Source of the DNA: JAEZHK01 sp964575255
GTDB taxonomy: Bacteria > Bacillota > Clostridia > Christensenellales > Aristaeellaceae
Direction: 5' to 3'
Assembly (NCBI GenBank): GCA_964575255.1
Contig: CAZNPZ010000037.1
Coordinates: 1-26,552 of the forward strand
DNA length: 26,552 nucleotides
Part shown: positions 1 to 7,293 of the stretch, piece after piece
Layout of the letters: every line of letters begins with the position of its first letter
Position numbering within the stretch: the stretch's first letter is position 1
The notes under the pieces: generated by a model
The model's input: only the letters and a program-made list of their open reading frames with translations
The model's database searches: none
What the model was told of the DNA's origin: nothing
Translations under genes and position numbers: made by a program

Positions 1-56
1 GTATGTCAACACTAAAAGTAAAGAAAAGATGTTTTTGTAATGTTTTTTGGGCAAAC
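1..56. other. AT-rich left edge after the terminator
   Basis: The 56 bases left of the terminator are AT-rich, with no gene. The minus strand has TTGACA at 9-4, a possible -35 whose -10 would fall outside the window. Host junction, another operon or a phage end all remain possible. Confidence 0.3.
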
Positions 57-80
57 AAAAAAGCCCGCCGAAGCGGGCCT
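57..80 (-). terminator. rho-independent terminator of the late operon
   Basis: On the minus strand GCCCGC (78-73), tetraloop TTCG, GCGGGC (68-63) form a perfect stem followed by TTTTTT (62-57). It is placed 12 nt after the holin stop, so it ends the late transcript. Confidence 0.9.
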
Positions 81-91
81 TGATTGTACTG

Positions 92-301
92 TTATGCCTG
101 TGGCGGTTCGGACAGCGCCGGGTTGATAACGCCGTTCCACACGGCAGAAACAGCCGCCGCCAGCGCAGAGATGATTGCGGTCTTGGTAAAAGCCCCACCC
201 GGTTCACCCCCGGCTGCAAGCAAGGTTACGATTGCGCCCACGAACGACTGAATAAAAGTCTTTAAGGCGCGGATTCCTACGTCTTTCCAATCTGCTTTCA
301 T
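92..301 (-). CDS. putative holin (r1t-like), 69 aa
   Basis: ATG at 301 with AAAGGAAAG upstream; longer frames overlap the BppU-like gene. The sequence MKADWKDVGIRALKTFIQSFVGAIVTLLAAGGEPGGAFTKTAIISALAAAVSAVWNGVINPALSEPPQA has an N-terminal amphipathic part, a hydrophobic segment at about 19-30 and another at about 41-56. These are the features of r1t-type phage holins (R-A-L-K-T-F-I-Q-S-F-V). It should form membrane lesions that let the endolysin out. It is the last gene before a strong terminator. Confidence 0.78.
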   Translation of the reverse strand: MKADWKDVGIRALKTFIQSFVGAIVTLLAAGGEPGGAFTKTAIISALAAAVSAVWNGVINPALSEPPQA

Positions 302-314
302 TTTCTTTCCTTTC

Positions 315-827
315 TTACGTCGGGATGCCGGGCGCGGGGATGCCAAACACAAAGTGCGTTCCGTCCTCATCCTGGGTGACGCTGCCTGTCGGCGATGCTC
401 CGGACTCAAGGGCGTTGACAACCACGTCCACCGCGCCCCATTTGGCGATATAGTCAGCCAATGGTTCGGGCGGTTCCTCGGACGCATCATGCCCCGTCGA
501 AATTATGGTCTGCACCATGTCTGATTTTTTGACGATGGTCGAACCAACGGCGCATTGGATAACCGCCGAACCCGAACCGGATATGGCGGTCACAGCGTCA
601 GATACCGTCCATGTCAGGGTGGTAATCAAGCCGACAGTTGCCACGGACAAGTCTGCCTCGTCCACAGGGTACACCGTGATTTCACCGGGACGGGTGTAGG
701 TGATGCTGAAAACGCCTGTCGGGTACAGGGCTTTCCATGCGCTTACATCAAACTGAATTTCGGATACGCCCTTTTCGTTTAGGTGCCCCAGTTCGATATA
801 GCCGGGTAAAGTATCAATCAGGTACAA
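315..827 (-). CDS. BppU-like virion protein inside the lysis cassette
   Basis: 170 aa; TTG at 827 directly after the preceding TAA, with GGGGGGGTG upstream. The N-terminal domain (MYLIDTLPGYIELGHLNEKGVSEIQFDVSAWKALYPTGVFSITYTRPGEITVYPVDEADLS...TTLTWTVSDAVTAISGSGSAVIQCAVGSTIVKKSD) is a beta sandwich similar to the N-terminal region of baseplate upper proteins (BppU-type). The C-terminal end is GASPTGSVTQDEDGTHFVFGIPAPGIPT. Related phage proteins often continue into collagen-like G-x-y repeats; here the frame stops just after GIPT, so it may be a truncated fibre. A sheet-like virion role is inferred. Confidence 0.65.
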   Translation of the reverse strand: MYLIDTLPGYIELGHLNEKGVSEIQFDVSAWKALYPTGVFSITYTRPGEITVYPVDEADLSVATVGLITTLTWTVSDAVTAISGSGSAVIQCAVGSTIVKKSDMVQTIISTGHDASEEPPEPLADYIAKWGAVDVVVNALESGASPTGSVTQDEDGTHFVFGIPAPGIPT

Positions 828-1172
828 TTACACCCCCCCAATCAGTTTGGCGGCGATGAAGCCGAGCCCCGCCAGTACGATATATTTCAGCACTTCGTAG
901 ATGATACGCTCCCACTTTTCGGCGGGCTTCAACTCAATCAAATTAATGCGGCTGCCGAAATTGTCCATCTTCACGGACAGGTCGCCCATCTTCTCGTTCA
1001 GGCGGGACAGCCCCATCGCCAAGCGGTCTATGCTTTGCAGGAGCTTCCCCTGTTCCTTGACTTCCCGCTCCACCGTGCCCAGGCGCAGGCAGGCCTCGTC
1101 GATCTTTTCAGACATACCCGCCACCTTCGTTTTGATGTCCACGACTTCCTTGGTGAGTTCCTGTGTGGTCAT
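828..1172 (-). CDS. XhlA-like membrane-associated lysis protein
   Basis: 114 aa, ATG at 1172. Residues 1-85 form a long charged coiled coil (TKEVVDIKTKVAGMSEKIDEACLRLGTVEREVKEQGKLLQSIDRLAMGLSRLNEKMGDLSVKMDNFGSRINLIE). A C-terminal transmembrane segment follows at about 90-112 (IIYEVLKYIVLAGLGFIAAKLIGGV). This arrangement is that of PBSX XhlA (haemolysin XhlA family), which acts with a holin to trigger lysis. It follows the endolysin gene. The stop TAA is immediately followed by a TTG start of the next gene. Confidence 0.75.
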   Translation of the reverse strand: MTTQELTKEVVDIKTKVAGMSEKIDEACLRLGTVEREVKEQGKLLQSIDRLAMGLSRLNEKMGDLSVKMDNFGSRINLIELKPAEKWERIIYEVLKYIVLAGLGFIAAKLIGGV

Positions 1173-1188
1173 GGTACTGCCCGCCCTC

Positions 1189-2096
1189 TCAAATCATCTC
1201 CAGTATGTCGCCCAGCCGCTTAATCAGGCCGCGGGCTTCCAGCTTCAACGCGNNNNNNNNNNNNNNNNNNNNNNNNNNNNNNNNNNNNNNNNNNNNNNNN
1301 NNNNNNNNNNNNNNNNNNNNNNNNNNNNNNNNNNNNNNNNNNNNNNNNNNNNCTCCAGTATGTCGCCCAGCCGCTTAATCAGGCCGCGGGCTTCCAGCTT
1401 CAACGCGGCGCGGTCAACCGGTTCCCCCACGATGCCGAGCCGTTCGGTGAGCCGTTCCTGGCACTCCGCGTCCCAAACGCCGTCAACCGGGAGGCGGTTG
1501 TCCGTTTGGAACTTTTTCACGGCGGCTTCAGTAGCCTGACCGAAATCACCGTCCGCTCCGTATCGTCCCAGGTCATAGCCCAGCCGGATGAGGCCGGTCT
1601 GTAGCGTTTTGACCTCCGCGCCCTTCGCCCCGCGCCGCATTTGAAAGCCCGCCCCATCGCTGTCTGCCATGTCCCTGTCCTCCCATGTTTTAGTCAAGGT
1701 CGCCCAGTGCGACCACCTCTTTTTATTGATGGGTTTGTCACTCACGCCCCTGTACTGACCCCCGGCCTGGATGACCCGGCCCGCCCCGTCATAAATGCCG
1801 GTGTGCTCCATCACCAGGCGGCCGTCATCCTGCTTATTTCTGTTGAACAGGAACGCAATTTTGTCCGGCGGCAGCGTGTCAATCGTGCCGGACGCGCCCC
1901 AGTAGCCGTAGCGAGTGGCCGTGCCATCCTGGTGCCCGCGTAGCCATTGCGTGGTCGCGCCGTGATAAAACGCCAGCCCGATCTGAGCCACAGCGCGGAG
2001 GGTCAGCCCGCTGCAGTCGAAGCTGTCCGGGCCGGAACGCCCGAACACGTAAGGCTTCCCCACCTGCGCCCGGGCGAAGTTGATGATGCGACTCAT
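1189..2096 (-). CDS. endolysin, NlpC/P60 peptidase plus peptidoglycan-binding domain (split by artefactual gap)
   Basis: ATG at 2096 after AAGGAGGCTCC. Residues 1-140 are an NlpC/P60 domain: nucleophile C28 in DSFDCSGLT, H98 in MEHTGIYDG, ending in a GGQYRGVS strand. Residues 150-215 are a PG_binding_1 domain (GAEVKTLQTGLIRLGYDLGRYGADGDFGQATEAAVKKFQTDNRLPVDGVWD). With the 100 N and one 55-bp copy removed, the frame continues EARGLIKRLGDILEMI to a TGA at 1189-1191, giving 250 aa. It should cut peptide stems of the host wall at lysis. A frame ending at 1245 is a gap artefact. Confidence 0.92.
1198..1407. other. assembly gap with 55-bp duplicated flanks
   Basis: 100 N at 1253-1352. The 55 bp before (1198-1252) are repeated exactly after (1353-1407). 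Merging the copies restores the endolysin C-terminus and its stop, so no sequence is missing. Confidence 0.92.
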
Positions 2097-2105
2097 GGAG
2101 CCTCC

Positions 2106-3476
2106 TTACAGCGTCGGGATCACCGCCCGCAGCTGGTCCATGACCGCCTTGGACGGCGAGTTTGTCGGAATGCTGATCCAGCTGATGGCCGGGATGTTGT
2201 GCGTGGTGGACGATGTATCCCAGCCGTTTACCAGCGTCACCACCTGGTCGATGGCGGTGCGCAGCTCCAGCACGTGATCCTTCCACCCGCCCAGGCTGGT
2301 GCTGTTCGCCGTGACCGTCTCCGCCCAGGCGTAGGCCGCCATGCCGTAGTACAGCCGGACGTTGTCGACCATGGCGCGCAGCTCGTTGATGTCCGCCGCC
2401 TTGATGGGTGTCAAGTTCGCGAAGATGGGCGTGTTGCTGTGCTCCGGGACAGCGTAGGTAAAACTCACGGTGTTGGACAGGCTGACCCCGCCCTCCGTGT
2501 CGGTCGCCGTCGCGTCCAGGCTGGTCGCGCCCGCGGCAAGCACCGTGGACTTGCGCAGCACGATTTTCCTCCCCGCCGCCAGCACCCCTGCCGTGCTTGG
2601 CGTGTAGCCGGGGATGGAGATGGTCTGCGAGTGCCCGTCCGGGTCCGCCCCGACGGTCAGCAGCGCCCGCGGCCTGGAGTTGTAGATGGTCCGGCTGGCT
2701 TTTGGGCTGGTCAGCGCGGGGGCTGCCGGCCTGCTGTTGCCTTTCAGGGAGGCGACGGCGGTGGACAGGTCGGAGTCGAATCCGTCGGCCGTGCCGAGCG
2801 TGCGCACCTTGAAGTAGTACATCCCGCCCTGGACGGACGGTGCGGCGACATCCAGGTAGGCGTTGGTCGTGGTGTCCACCAGGAAGTAGGTGCCGTTCGC
2901 GGTCGCTGCCCGGCGCACCTCGTAGCCGGTGATGGGGTTGCCGGTGCCCGCCCCCGCGCCCGACCAGGACAGCCGGGCGGTGCTTCCCGGGTTCGCGAAG
3001 GCGGAGGGGAAGCTCAGCGTGGTCGGCGGCGTGCAGGCGGTGTACGGCAGGGTATAGACGACGGTCAGGACGATGTCGGTGAGGTTGATGGTGCTGGAGT
3101 TAAGCTTGGACGCGATTCCGCTAACGGGACGGGCTGGATAACTCGTGCCGGATGTCCCGCTCTTGAAGCGGAAGTAGACGCTGTTGGAGCTCTTCATCGT
3201 CACGCTGGCGCCGGAGTTGACCGGGCTGGTGGCGGTGCCGTTGAAGTTCAGCTCGCGGATCAGCGTGCCGTGCGCGGACGAGGTCAAGCCGAAGGTGAAT
3301 TTTGCGCTGCTGATGCTGGCGCCGGCCGGGATGCCCATCGACGCGCTGGTGAAGCTAACCGTCGTGGACTGGTCCGTCGTCGGTGTGCTGACGGCATGGC
3401 TTCCATCTGGCCACGTGTACGCATAATACGAGCTCGTCAGCTGGACGTTGGAAAAGGCCTTGGTAACCGTTGCCAC
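2106..3476 (-). CDS. tail fibre/baseplate protein with fibronectin type III domain
   Basis: 456 aa; GTG at 3476 has AGGAGGTGA upstream. Residues 1-145 are beta-rich and Ser/Thr-rich (VSFTSASMGIPAGASISSAKFTFGLTSS). Residues about 148-245 form one FN3 domain (ACTPPTTLSFPSAFANPGSTARLSWSGAGAGTGNPITGYEVRRAATANGTYFLVDTT...VQGGMYYFKVRTLGTADGFDSDLS), with the W and Y-x-V-R core residues. A second Ig-like beta domain (about 255-345) and a C-terminal helical part (PIKAADINELRAMVDNVRLYYGMAAYAW) follow. FN3/Ig-like domains in phage tails help adhesion to cell-surface carbohydrate. It is the best candidate for the outer fibre next to the lysis genes. Confidence 0.75.
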   Translation of the reverse strand: MATVTKAFSNVQLTSSYYAYTWPDGSHAVSTPTTDQSTTVSFTSASMGIPAGASISSAKFTFGLTSSAHGTLIRELNFNGTATSPVNSGASVTMKSSNSVYFRFKSGTSGTSYPARPVSGIASKLNSSTINLTDIVLTVVYTLPYTACTPPTTLSFPSAFANPGSTARLSWSGAGAGTGNPITGYEVRRAATANGTYFLVDTTTNAYLDVAAPSVQGGMYYFKVRTLGTADGFDSDLSTAVASLKGNSRPAAPALTSPKASRTIYNSRPRALLTVGADPDGHSQTISIPGYTPSTAGVLAAGRKIVLRKSTVLAAGATSLDATATDTEGGVSLSNTVSFTYAVPEHSNTPIFANLTPIKAADINELRAMVDNVRLYYGMAAYAWAETVTANSTSLGGWKDHVLELRTAIDQVVTLVNGWDTSSTTHNIPAISWISIPTNSPSKAVMDQLRAVIPTL

Positions 3477-3495
3477 GCGGCGTCACCTCCTCCCT

Positions 3496-3939
3496 TTATT
3501 CGTATACTGCGCCGATGACCTTGGTGGCGGTCACCACGTTGAACGTCGGGCTGCTTGAGGTGGTTAGCGATTGGTTGACGCGACCCACCACCTCGTCCAG
3601 GCTGGTCTTGTCTGCCGCAGACAGGAACCCCGCCACGCTGGTCGTGGCAGCAGAGTGGACGTGCGCGGCCAGGGAAAAGTCAGCCGCGTGTTTGCCGTCC
3701 ACCGTGTCCGCGTTCCCGCCGTTTGCCGGCAGGGAAGCCGGGACGCCGGTGATGTTCGCGTAGGGGATTTTGGTTCCATCCCCGGCCGTACCGCTGTGCA
3801 CATGGCCTCCCGTCGCGGCCAGCGTATCCAGCTTCACCGCGATGGCGTCCAGCGCATTGAGCACGTCGTTGATGAGCGTATGGTTGGCGACGTCCGTCGC
3901 CTCGAAAAGCCGCAGGCCGAGCCTAGTCGTGGTAGCCAT
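3496..3939 (-). CDS. short tail fibre protein, 147 aa
   Basis: ATG at 3939. N-terminal RLGLRLFEATDVANHTLINDVLNALDAIAVKLDTLAAT is a helical baseplate-binding region. It is followed by a fibre-like stretch: GGHVHSGTAGDGTKIPYANITGVPASLPANGGNADTVDGKHAADFSLAAHVHSAATTSVAGFLSAADKTSLDEV. HxH motifs are at 46-48 and 93-95, and G-N-A-D-T-V-D-G-K-H-A-A-D-F is a common fibre repeat of Firmicute phages. The end is SSPTFNVVTATKVIGAVYE. No lectin, spike or hydrolase domain is present, so it is probably a shaft-connecting fibre completed by the next gene. Confidence 0.75.
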   Translation of the reverse strand: MATTTRLGLRLFEATDVANHTLINDVLNALDAIAVKLDTLAATGGHVHSGTAGDGTKIPYANITGVPASLPANGGNADTVDGKHAADFSLAAHVHSAATTSVAGFLSAADKTSLDEVVGRVNQSLTTSSSPTFNVVTATKVIGAVYE

Positions 3940-3942
3940 TCC

Positions 3943-4506
3943 TTACCCTCCAATCGCGTAGGTTTTCAATTCGCCCCAGGTGACCCCGGCCGCATCCAGC
4001 GCGCCGAAGGTGACGCCTCCGGCCGCCAGGTCGCCCCAGGTCGTCCAGAGCAGGATGTACTCGATGAGCAGGTGCGCCGGGACGGCCTCGCGCAGCGCCG
4101 CCTTCAGTTCGTCCAGGTAGGGCGGAACGCCCAGCTCGTCAGTGAACTCGATGGTCACCTTGTAGTTCGCGATGTCCTCCGTGATTTCGACGGAACCGCC
4201 CGCGAAGCTCCTGGCGATGTTCTCGATGTTTTGGAGGGTGGACGTCCCGGTGGCGCGCATTCGGGCCATCAGCGCGGACCTGCGCCCGTCCAGCGTCATG
4301 CTGTCGTCCGTCTGCACGCCGTAGATGCGCTCCAGCCGCGAGATGCCCCAGGTGACCAGATGCGGCCACGCCTGCGCCGGGATGCTGACGCCCAGGTCGA
4401 TGACCGCCTCCAGCTCCGGTCCGACCGCATCGTAAAAAGCCGCCATTACCGGATCTTCCCGGACAAACGGCGGCACGTAGGCCTTCAAAACGCCTGCGGT
4501 ACTCAT
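3943..4506 (-). CDS. xkdU: baseplate/tail protein XkdU-like (YmfQ, DUF2313)
   Basis: 187 aa, ATG at 4506 (ATGA overlap with XkdT). The segment LKAYVPPFVREDPVMAAFYDAVGPELEAVIDLGVSIPAQAWPHLVTWGISRLERIYGVQTDDSMTLDGRRSALMARMRATGTSTLQNIENIARSF is the DUF2313 pattern (R-R-x-x-x-x-x-R-x-x-x-x-x-T-x-x-x-I). A beta C-terminal part ends in GDLAAGGVTFGALDAAGVTWGELKTYAIGG, a typical small repeat that may hold the fibre. It is the third wedge component, always next to XkdT, linking wedge and fibre. Confidence 0.88.
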   Translation of the reverse strand: MSTAGVLKAYVPPFVREDPVMAAFYDAVGPELEAVIDLGVSIPAQAWPHLVTWGISRLERIYGVQTDDSMTLDGRRSALMARMRATGTSTLQNIENIARSFAGGSVEITEDIANYKVTIEFTDELGVPPYLDELKAALREAVPAHLLIEYILLWTTWGDLAAGGVTFGALDAAGVTWGELKTYAIGG

Positions 4507-5534
4507 GACAGCGTCACCGTCCCCAGCGCGGGCACCTGCTCGCTGGTCAGCGACACGTTGGCCGCCGAGCCGTTGAGGGTGAGCCCGCTGTAATCAGACA
4601 CGCCCGGAACGGTCAGCAGCGCCGCGCCCATGTGCGCGATGGGCAGCGAGGTCGCGGCAAAATCGCTCCCCGCGATGACGGCCTCCAGCGCGGCCTCCAC
4701 GGCGTCCTGCACGCCGACAACCGTGTACCCGGATTCCAGCACCAGCGTGGCGGCGACGTTGACGGGCAGCGATGTGACGGAAACCACGGTCACGTCCGCG
4801 CCAATCGGGCGCACCGTCTCGATGTAATCTTCGACCTCGCCCAGAAGTTCCGCGCCCACCGGGGTCATTCCAGCCCCGGCCACGACCACCTTGACCGTGC
4901 CGGCTCCGTCCCACAGCGGAACACAGGAAGCCGCGGAAATGCCGGAGATTTCACGCGCCCAGCGGACATAGTCGGCCGCGCAGCCCGAAGCGGATGGATA
5001 CCTGATCCGCATCAGCAGCCGCTCCCGCAGCGATGCGTCGCTCTCGATGTCCGCGCCGCCGGCAATCTCGGCCGGGTTGGTGACGGAGTCCACGCCGACC
5101 AGCGGCACCGGGATCACGACCACCGACGCGATGGGCACGTTGTAGGCCGCGCCGACCTCGTTGGCGGTGACGTTGGCCGATACCGTTCCGCCCACCGGGA
5201 TGACCGCCTCCGCGTCCACCTTGAACACGCGGCCCGCCTCCGTCGCCACCAGCGTGCCGGCGGCAATCACGGAAGACTCGGTGCCGGTGAAAGTGACCGC
5301 GCCCGTGGCGGATGTCGCGGGGTTTCGCGTGACGCCGTAGGCCCCGGCGACGCGGTCCAGGTCGTCCTCCACCGCCGTGTCCGGCATGACGGAGTCCAGC
5401 GCGGAGGGCAGGTAGACATCGGTCAGCATGTCGATCTCGCCCGCCACAGGGGAAAAAGCGTCATGCAGGTAGGTACCCTCTCCCGCCGGGTAGGTCGTCT
5501 GCCTGGCCTTGATGCGGTCCAGCGCGTCGCTCAT
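4503..5534 (-). CDS. xkdT: baseplate J-like protein XkdT
   Basis: 343 aa, near the usual 350, ATG at 5534. Baseplate_J/gp6-type wedge signatures are clear: DAFSPVAGEIDMLTDVYLPSALDSVMPDTAVEDDLDRVAGAYGVTRNPATSATGAVTFTG near the N-terminus. EVGAAYNVPIASVVVIPVPLVGVDSVTNPAEIAGGADIESDASLRERLLMRIRYPSASGCAADYVRWAREISGI carries the family motifs GAAYNV and GGxDxESDxxLRxR. A C-terminal ASCVPLWDGAGTVKVVVAGAGMTP...VGADVTVVSVTSLPVNVAATLVL follows. It forms the wedge ring that releases the sheath for contraction. Confidence 0.93.
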   Translation of the reverse strand: MSDALDRIKARQTTYPAGEGTYLHDAFSPVAGEIDMLTDVYLPSALDSVMPDTAVEDDLDRVAGAYGVTRNPATSATGAVTFTGTESSVIAAGTLVATEAGRVFKVDAEAVIPVGGTVSANVTANEVGAAYNVPIASVVVIPVPLVGVDSVTNPAEIAGGADIESDASLRERLLMRIRYPSASGCAADYVRWAREISGISAASCVPLWDGAGTVKVVVAGAGMTPVGAELLGEVEDYIETVRPIGADVTVVSVTSLPVNVAATLVLESGYTVVGVQDAVEAALEAVIAGSDFAATSLPIAHMGAALLTVPGVSDYSGLTLNGSAANVSLTSEQVPALGTVTLS

Positions 5535-5959
5535 ACAAAAACCTCCAAATCAGCCGCGCCGTAGACGCTGCGATAGTTCGCCGTGACGGACAGCCGCCCG
5601 TCCCCGGTCATGGACGCGGAGGCCCCGCCGACTTCGACAATGTAGGGAGACGCCAACAGCGCCTCGGTGATCATCCGCTGCGACTCCGCCCGGATGTAGG
5701 CCTCCGTGTACGGCTGTCCGATCAGCTCCTCCAGTTCGGAGCCGTAGTCCGTTGTGTACGCCGCGAACCGGGCCACGGCCGTCCGCAGCGCCTTCGACGC
5801 CCAGATGCGCAGCGCCTCCTGCCCGGACAGCAGCGTCATGTGCCCGTCGTCGACCTGCAGCAGGCCGTCCGCGCCGCATGCCCATTCCCGGAACAGCGGG
5901 AGCGCGCCGGGCGTCGGCGGCTCAAACGGGGTCAGGAATGGCAGCACGCTTGTTGTCAT
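5531..5959 (-). CDS. xkdS: baseplate protein XkdS-like (DUF2634)
   Basis: 142 aa, ATG at 5959. The protein has the DUF2634 signature: FREWACGADGLLQVDDGHMTLLSGQEALRIWASKALRTAVARFAAYTTDYGSELEELIGQPYTEAYIRAESQRMITEALL, with the W-x-x-K-A-L-x-T-x-R-x-x-x-x-x-Y-x-x-x-Y-G pattern, then a beta end (YIVEVGGASASMTGDGRLSVTANYRSVYG). These are gp25-like wedge proteins that nucleate the sheath at the baseplate. The stop overlaps the next start (ATGA). Confidence 0.88.
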   Translation of the reverse strand: MTTSVLPFLTPFEPPTPGALPLFREWACGADGLLQVDDGHMTLLSGQEALRIWASKALRTAVARFAAYTTDYGSELEELIGQPYTEAYIRAESQRMITEALLASPYIVEVGGASASMTGDGRLSVTANYRSVYGAADLEVFV

Positions 5960-6381
5960 TTCGCAACCTCCTTGATAGGTACGACCTTCATCTCAATGCG
6001 GCCAATCTTTTTATCCTGCATTGCAAGCTTCCCCTCCAACTCAGTAACCTTGGCCTGCAGTTCGAGGATAACGCTCTTGATTATTTCCGGCGCTTCCTCA
6101 AGGGGCGCCTTCATGTCGACCAGTTCACCGTTGATGATTTCCTTGTCCGGGGGCAAAGCCATGTATCCATTTTGAATGCACCATAGGTCAGGCTTGCGGG
6201 AGCCGTCTTTGTTGTAGCAAAGCATATGCTCCCCCGCCTGGTAGGCGCCAGCATCCGGGATAAGCACAAGTTCATCTGATGCCAATTCGGGATTCCGGGC
6301 AAAATGATTTGTCATGAACGGCGCTTCGGATTCGTGCCTGCCTGTGATAATGCCCTTCCGAATGGTTAATGCGTAATACAT
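5956..6381 (-). CDS. tail-fibre accessory protein, 141 aa
   Basis: ATG at 6381 with TAGGAGGAAAGC immediately upstream. The N-terminal half (MYYALTIRKGIITGRHESEAPFMTNHFARNPELASDELVLIPDAGAYQAGEHMLCYNKDGSRKPDLWCIQNGYMALPPDKEIINGELVDM) is compact. Residues about 100-133 form a coiled coil (IIKSVILELQAKVTELEGKLAMQDKKIGRIEMKV). It follows the fused fibre gene with similar AT-richer composition, so it likely came in with it as a fibre chaperone or second receptor-binding subunit. This role is inference; no named family is recognised. Confidence 0.65.
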   Translation of the reverse strand: MYYALTIRKGIITGRHESEAPFMTNHFARNPELASDELVLIPDAGAYQAGEHMLCYNKDGSRKPDLWCIQNGYMALPPDKEIINGELVDMKAPLEEAPEIIKSVILELQAKVTELEGKLAMQDKKIGRIEMKVVPIKEVAK

Positions 6382-6390
6382 GCTTTCCTC

Positions 6391-7281
6391 CTACGCTGTG
6401 CGCTTCCAACGGTACAAAACAATGGACGGTTGGACAATGCTTGAAGCCGCCGCCGAACCTACAACCCCTGTGCCGTATGACCCTGTATAAGTGGTATCCC
6501 CGACGTTATTGGAACCGCCTGTCAACTTGAAATTGTTTGTCCATTCTGAGGTTGATACACGCTTGGCATAAATAAGCGCGTTACCTGTACCATAAAATAA
6601 CTGTGCCGCGCCGCTGACAGTATGCGTATTTGTCTTTGTTCCCTGCGTTTCCCCCGCGGTATCAAAATCAGCATCGGATGAATCAAGGCCAACAATAACG
6701 CGCCCTGCGCCGTAGGTTGACCATGTACCGCCGAATAGTGTGGCTGGGGATGTGGAATCTTCACTCTCCCAAATAGAGCCAATGGGATGCTCCATCTCCA
6801 ATAAAATAGGTTTCAGGATTGCCGCTATCTGTTCAGATGTTTTTGCCTCCAACAGCCCCGCTGTCCCGGTGGCTATGATAAGGTTTGCTGTCGAACCTAT
6901 CTTCCCATCGTTCGATATTTCCCCGTGTGCGTGCGCCAGCCCGGCGTACAGCGCGTCATGGTTGTGCGCCAGCCCGGCGTACAGCGCGTCATGGTCGTGT
7001 TCAGCCGACGCGAAAGCCGCCGAATCCGCCGGCTGCATGATGACGAAGCGCCCGTCGTCCCGGTCGGGCAGCACCGGCACGGAATCCCCCACCTTCAACT
7101 GCGCCGCCCACTGCCCTGCAGCGGCCACCTGGTCGGCGTTGAGCAGCACGCCCTGGTAGCGCACCTGCAGCGGCGCGGTGCTGACCACCTCGCCCATGTT
7201 CCAGGAAGGACCTGATCCTCGGCGCACCTCCTCGCGGATGACGTCCACCATCGCGGAAAATGGGTTCTCTCCGCTTGCCAT
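6391..7281 (-). CDS. chimeric XkdR (DUF2577)-like protein fused to a tail-fibre tip
   Basis: 296 aa, ATG at 7281 with GGGAGG 8 nt upstream. Residues 1-90 (NPFSAMVDVIREEVRRGSGPSWNMGEVVSTAPLQVRYQGVLLNADQV...GDSVPVLPDRDDGRFVIMQPAD) have the XkdR/DUF2577 pattern of a baseplate protein, correct for its position. Residues 93-120 hold three HxH motifs (H95-D-H97, H106-N-H108, H117-A-H119) in a tandem repeat. Residues 165-296 (EHPIGSIWESEDSTSPATLFGGTWSTYGAGRVIVGLDSSDADFDTAGE...SIVQPSIVLYRWKRTA) match the receptor-binding tip domain of phage baseplate/collar fibres (T4 gp10 C-terminal/gp53-like). XkdR proteins are normally about 100-130 aa, so this is a domain fusion. Base composition falls in the C-terminal part. 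Confidence 0.8.
   Translation of the reverse strand: MASGENPFSAMVDVIREEVRRGSGPSWNMGEVVSTAPLQVRYQGVLLNADQVAAAGQWAAQLKVGDSVPVLPDRDDGRFVIMQPADSAAFASAEHDHDALYAGLAHNHDALYAGLAHAHGEISNDGKIGSTANLIIATGTAGLLEAKTSEQIAAILKPILLEMEHPIGSIWESEDSTSPATLFGGTWSTYGAGRVIVGLDSSDADFDTAGETQGTKTNTHTVSGAAQLFYGTGNALIYAKRVSTSEWTNNFKLTGGSNNVGDTTYTGSYGTGVVGSAAASSIVQPSIVLYRWKRTA
6931..6996 (-). repeat. 2 x 33-bp tandem repeat encoding HxH fibre motif
   Basis: Two adjacent 33-bp units (6931-6963 and 6964-6996) that differ at one base encode HDALYAGLAHN-type peptides. The preceding AEHDHDAL and following AHAHGEI complete three HxH motifs. In phage fibre tips HxH motifs can coordinate iron along the trimer axis. Confidence 0.85.
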
Positions 7282-7293
7282 CAAGCCACCTCC

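Noticed and set aside
1198..1407. Biological direct repeat around the N run
   Set aside because: Exact 55-bp identity directly against a fixed 100-N gap, seen twice in the window, marks a contig overlap.
1947..3518. 523-aa plus-strand open frame
   Set aside because: It lies opposite the FN3 fibre and endolysin genes, is very rich in R, G, V and H, has no ribosome binding site or family motif, and reflects GC-rich third positions of the real minus-strand genes.
6931..6996. CRISPR-like or diversity-generating-retroelement variable repeat
   Set aside because: Only two adjacent coding units without spacers, no cas or reverse transcriptase gene, and no template repeat was found.
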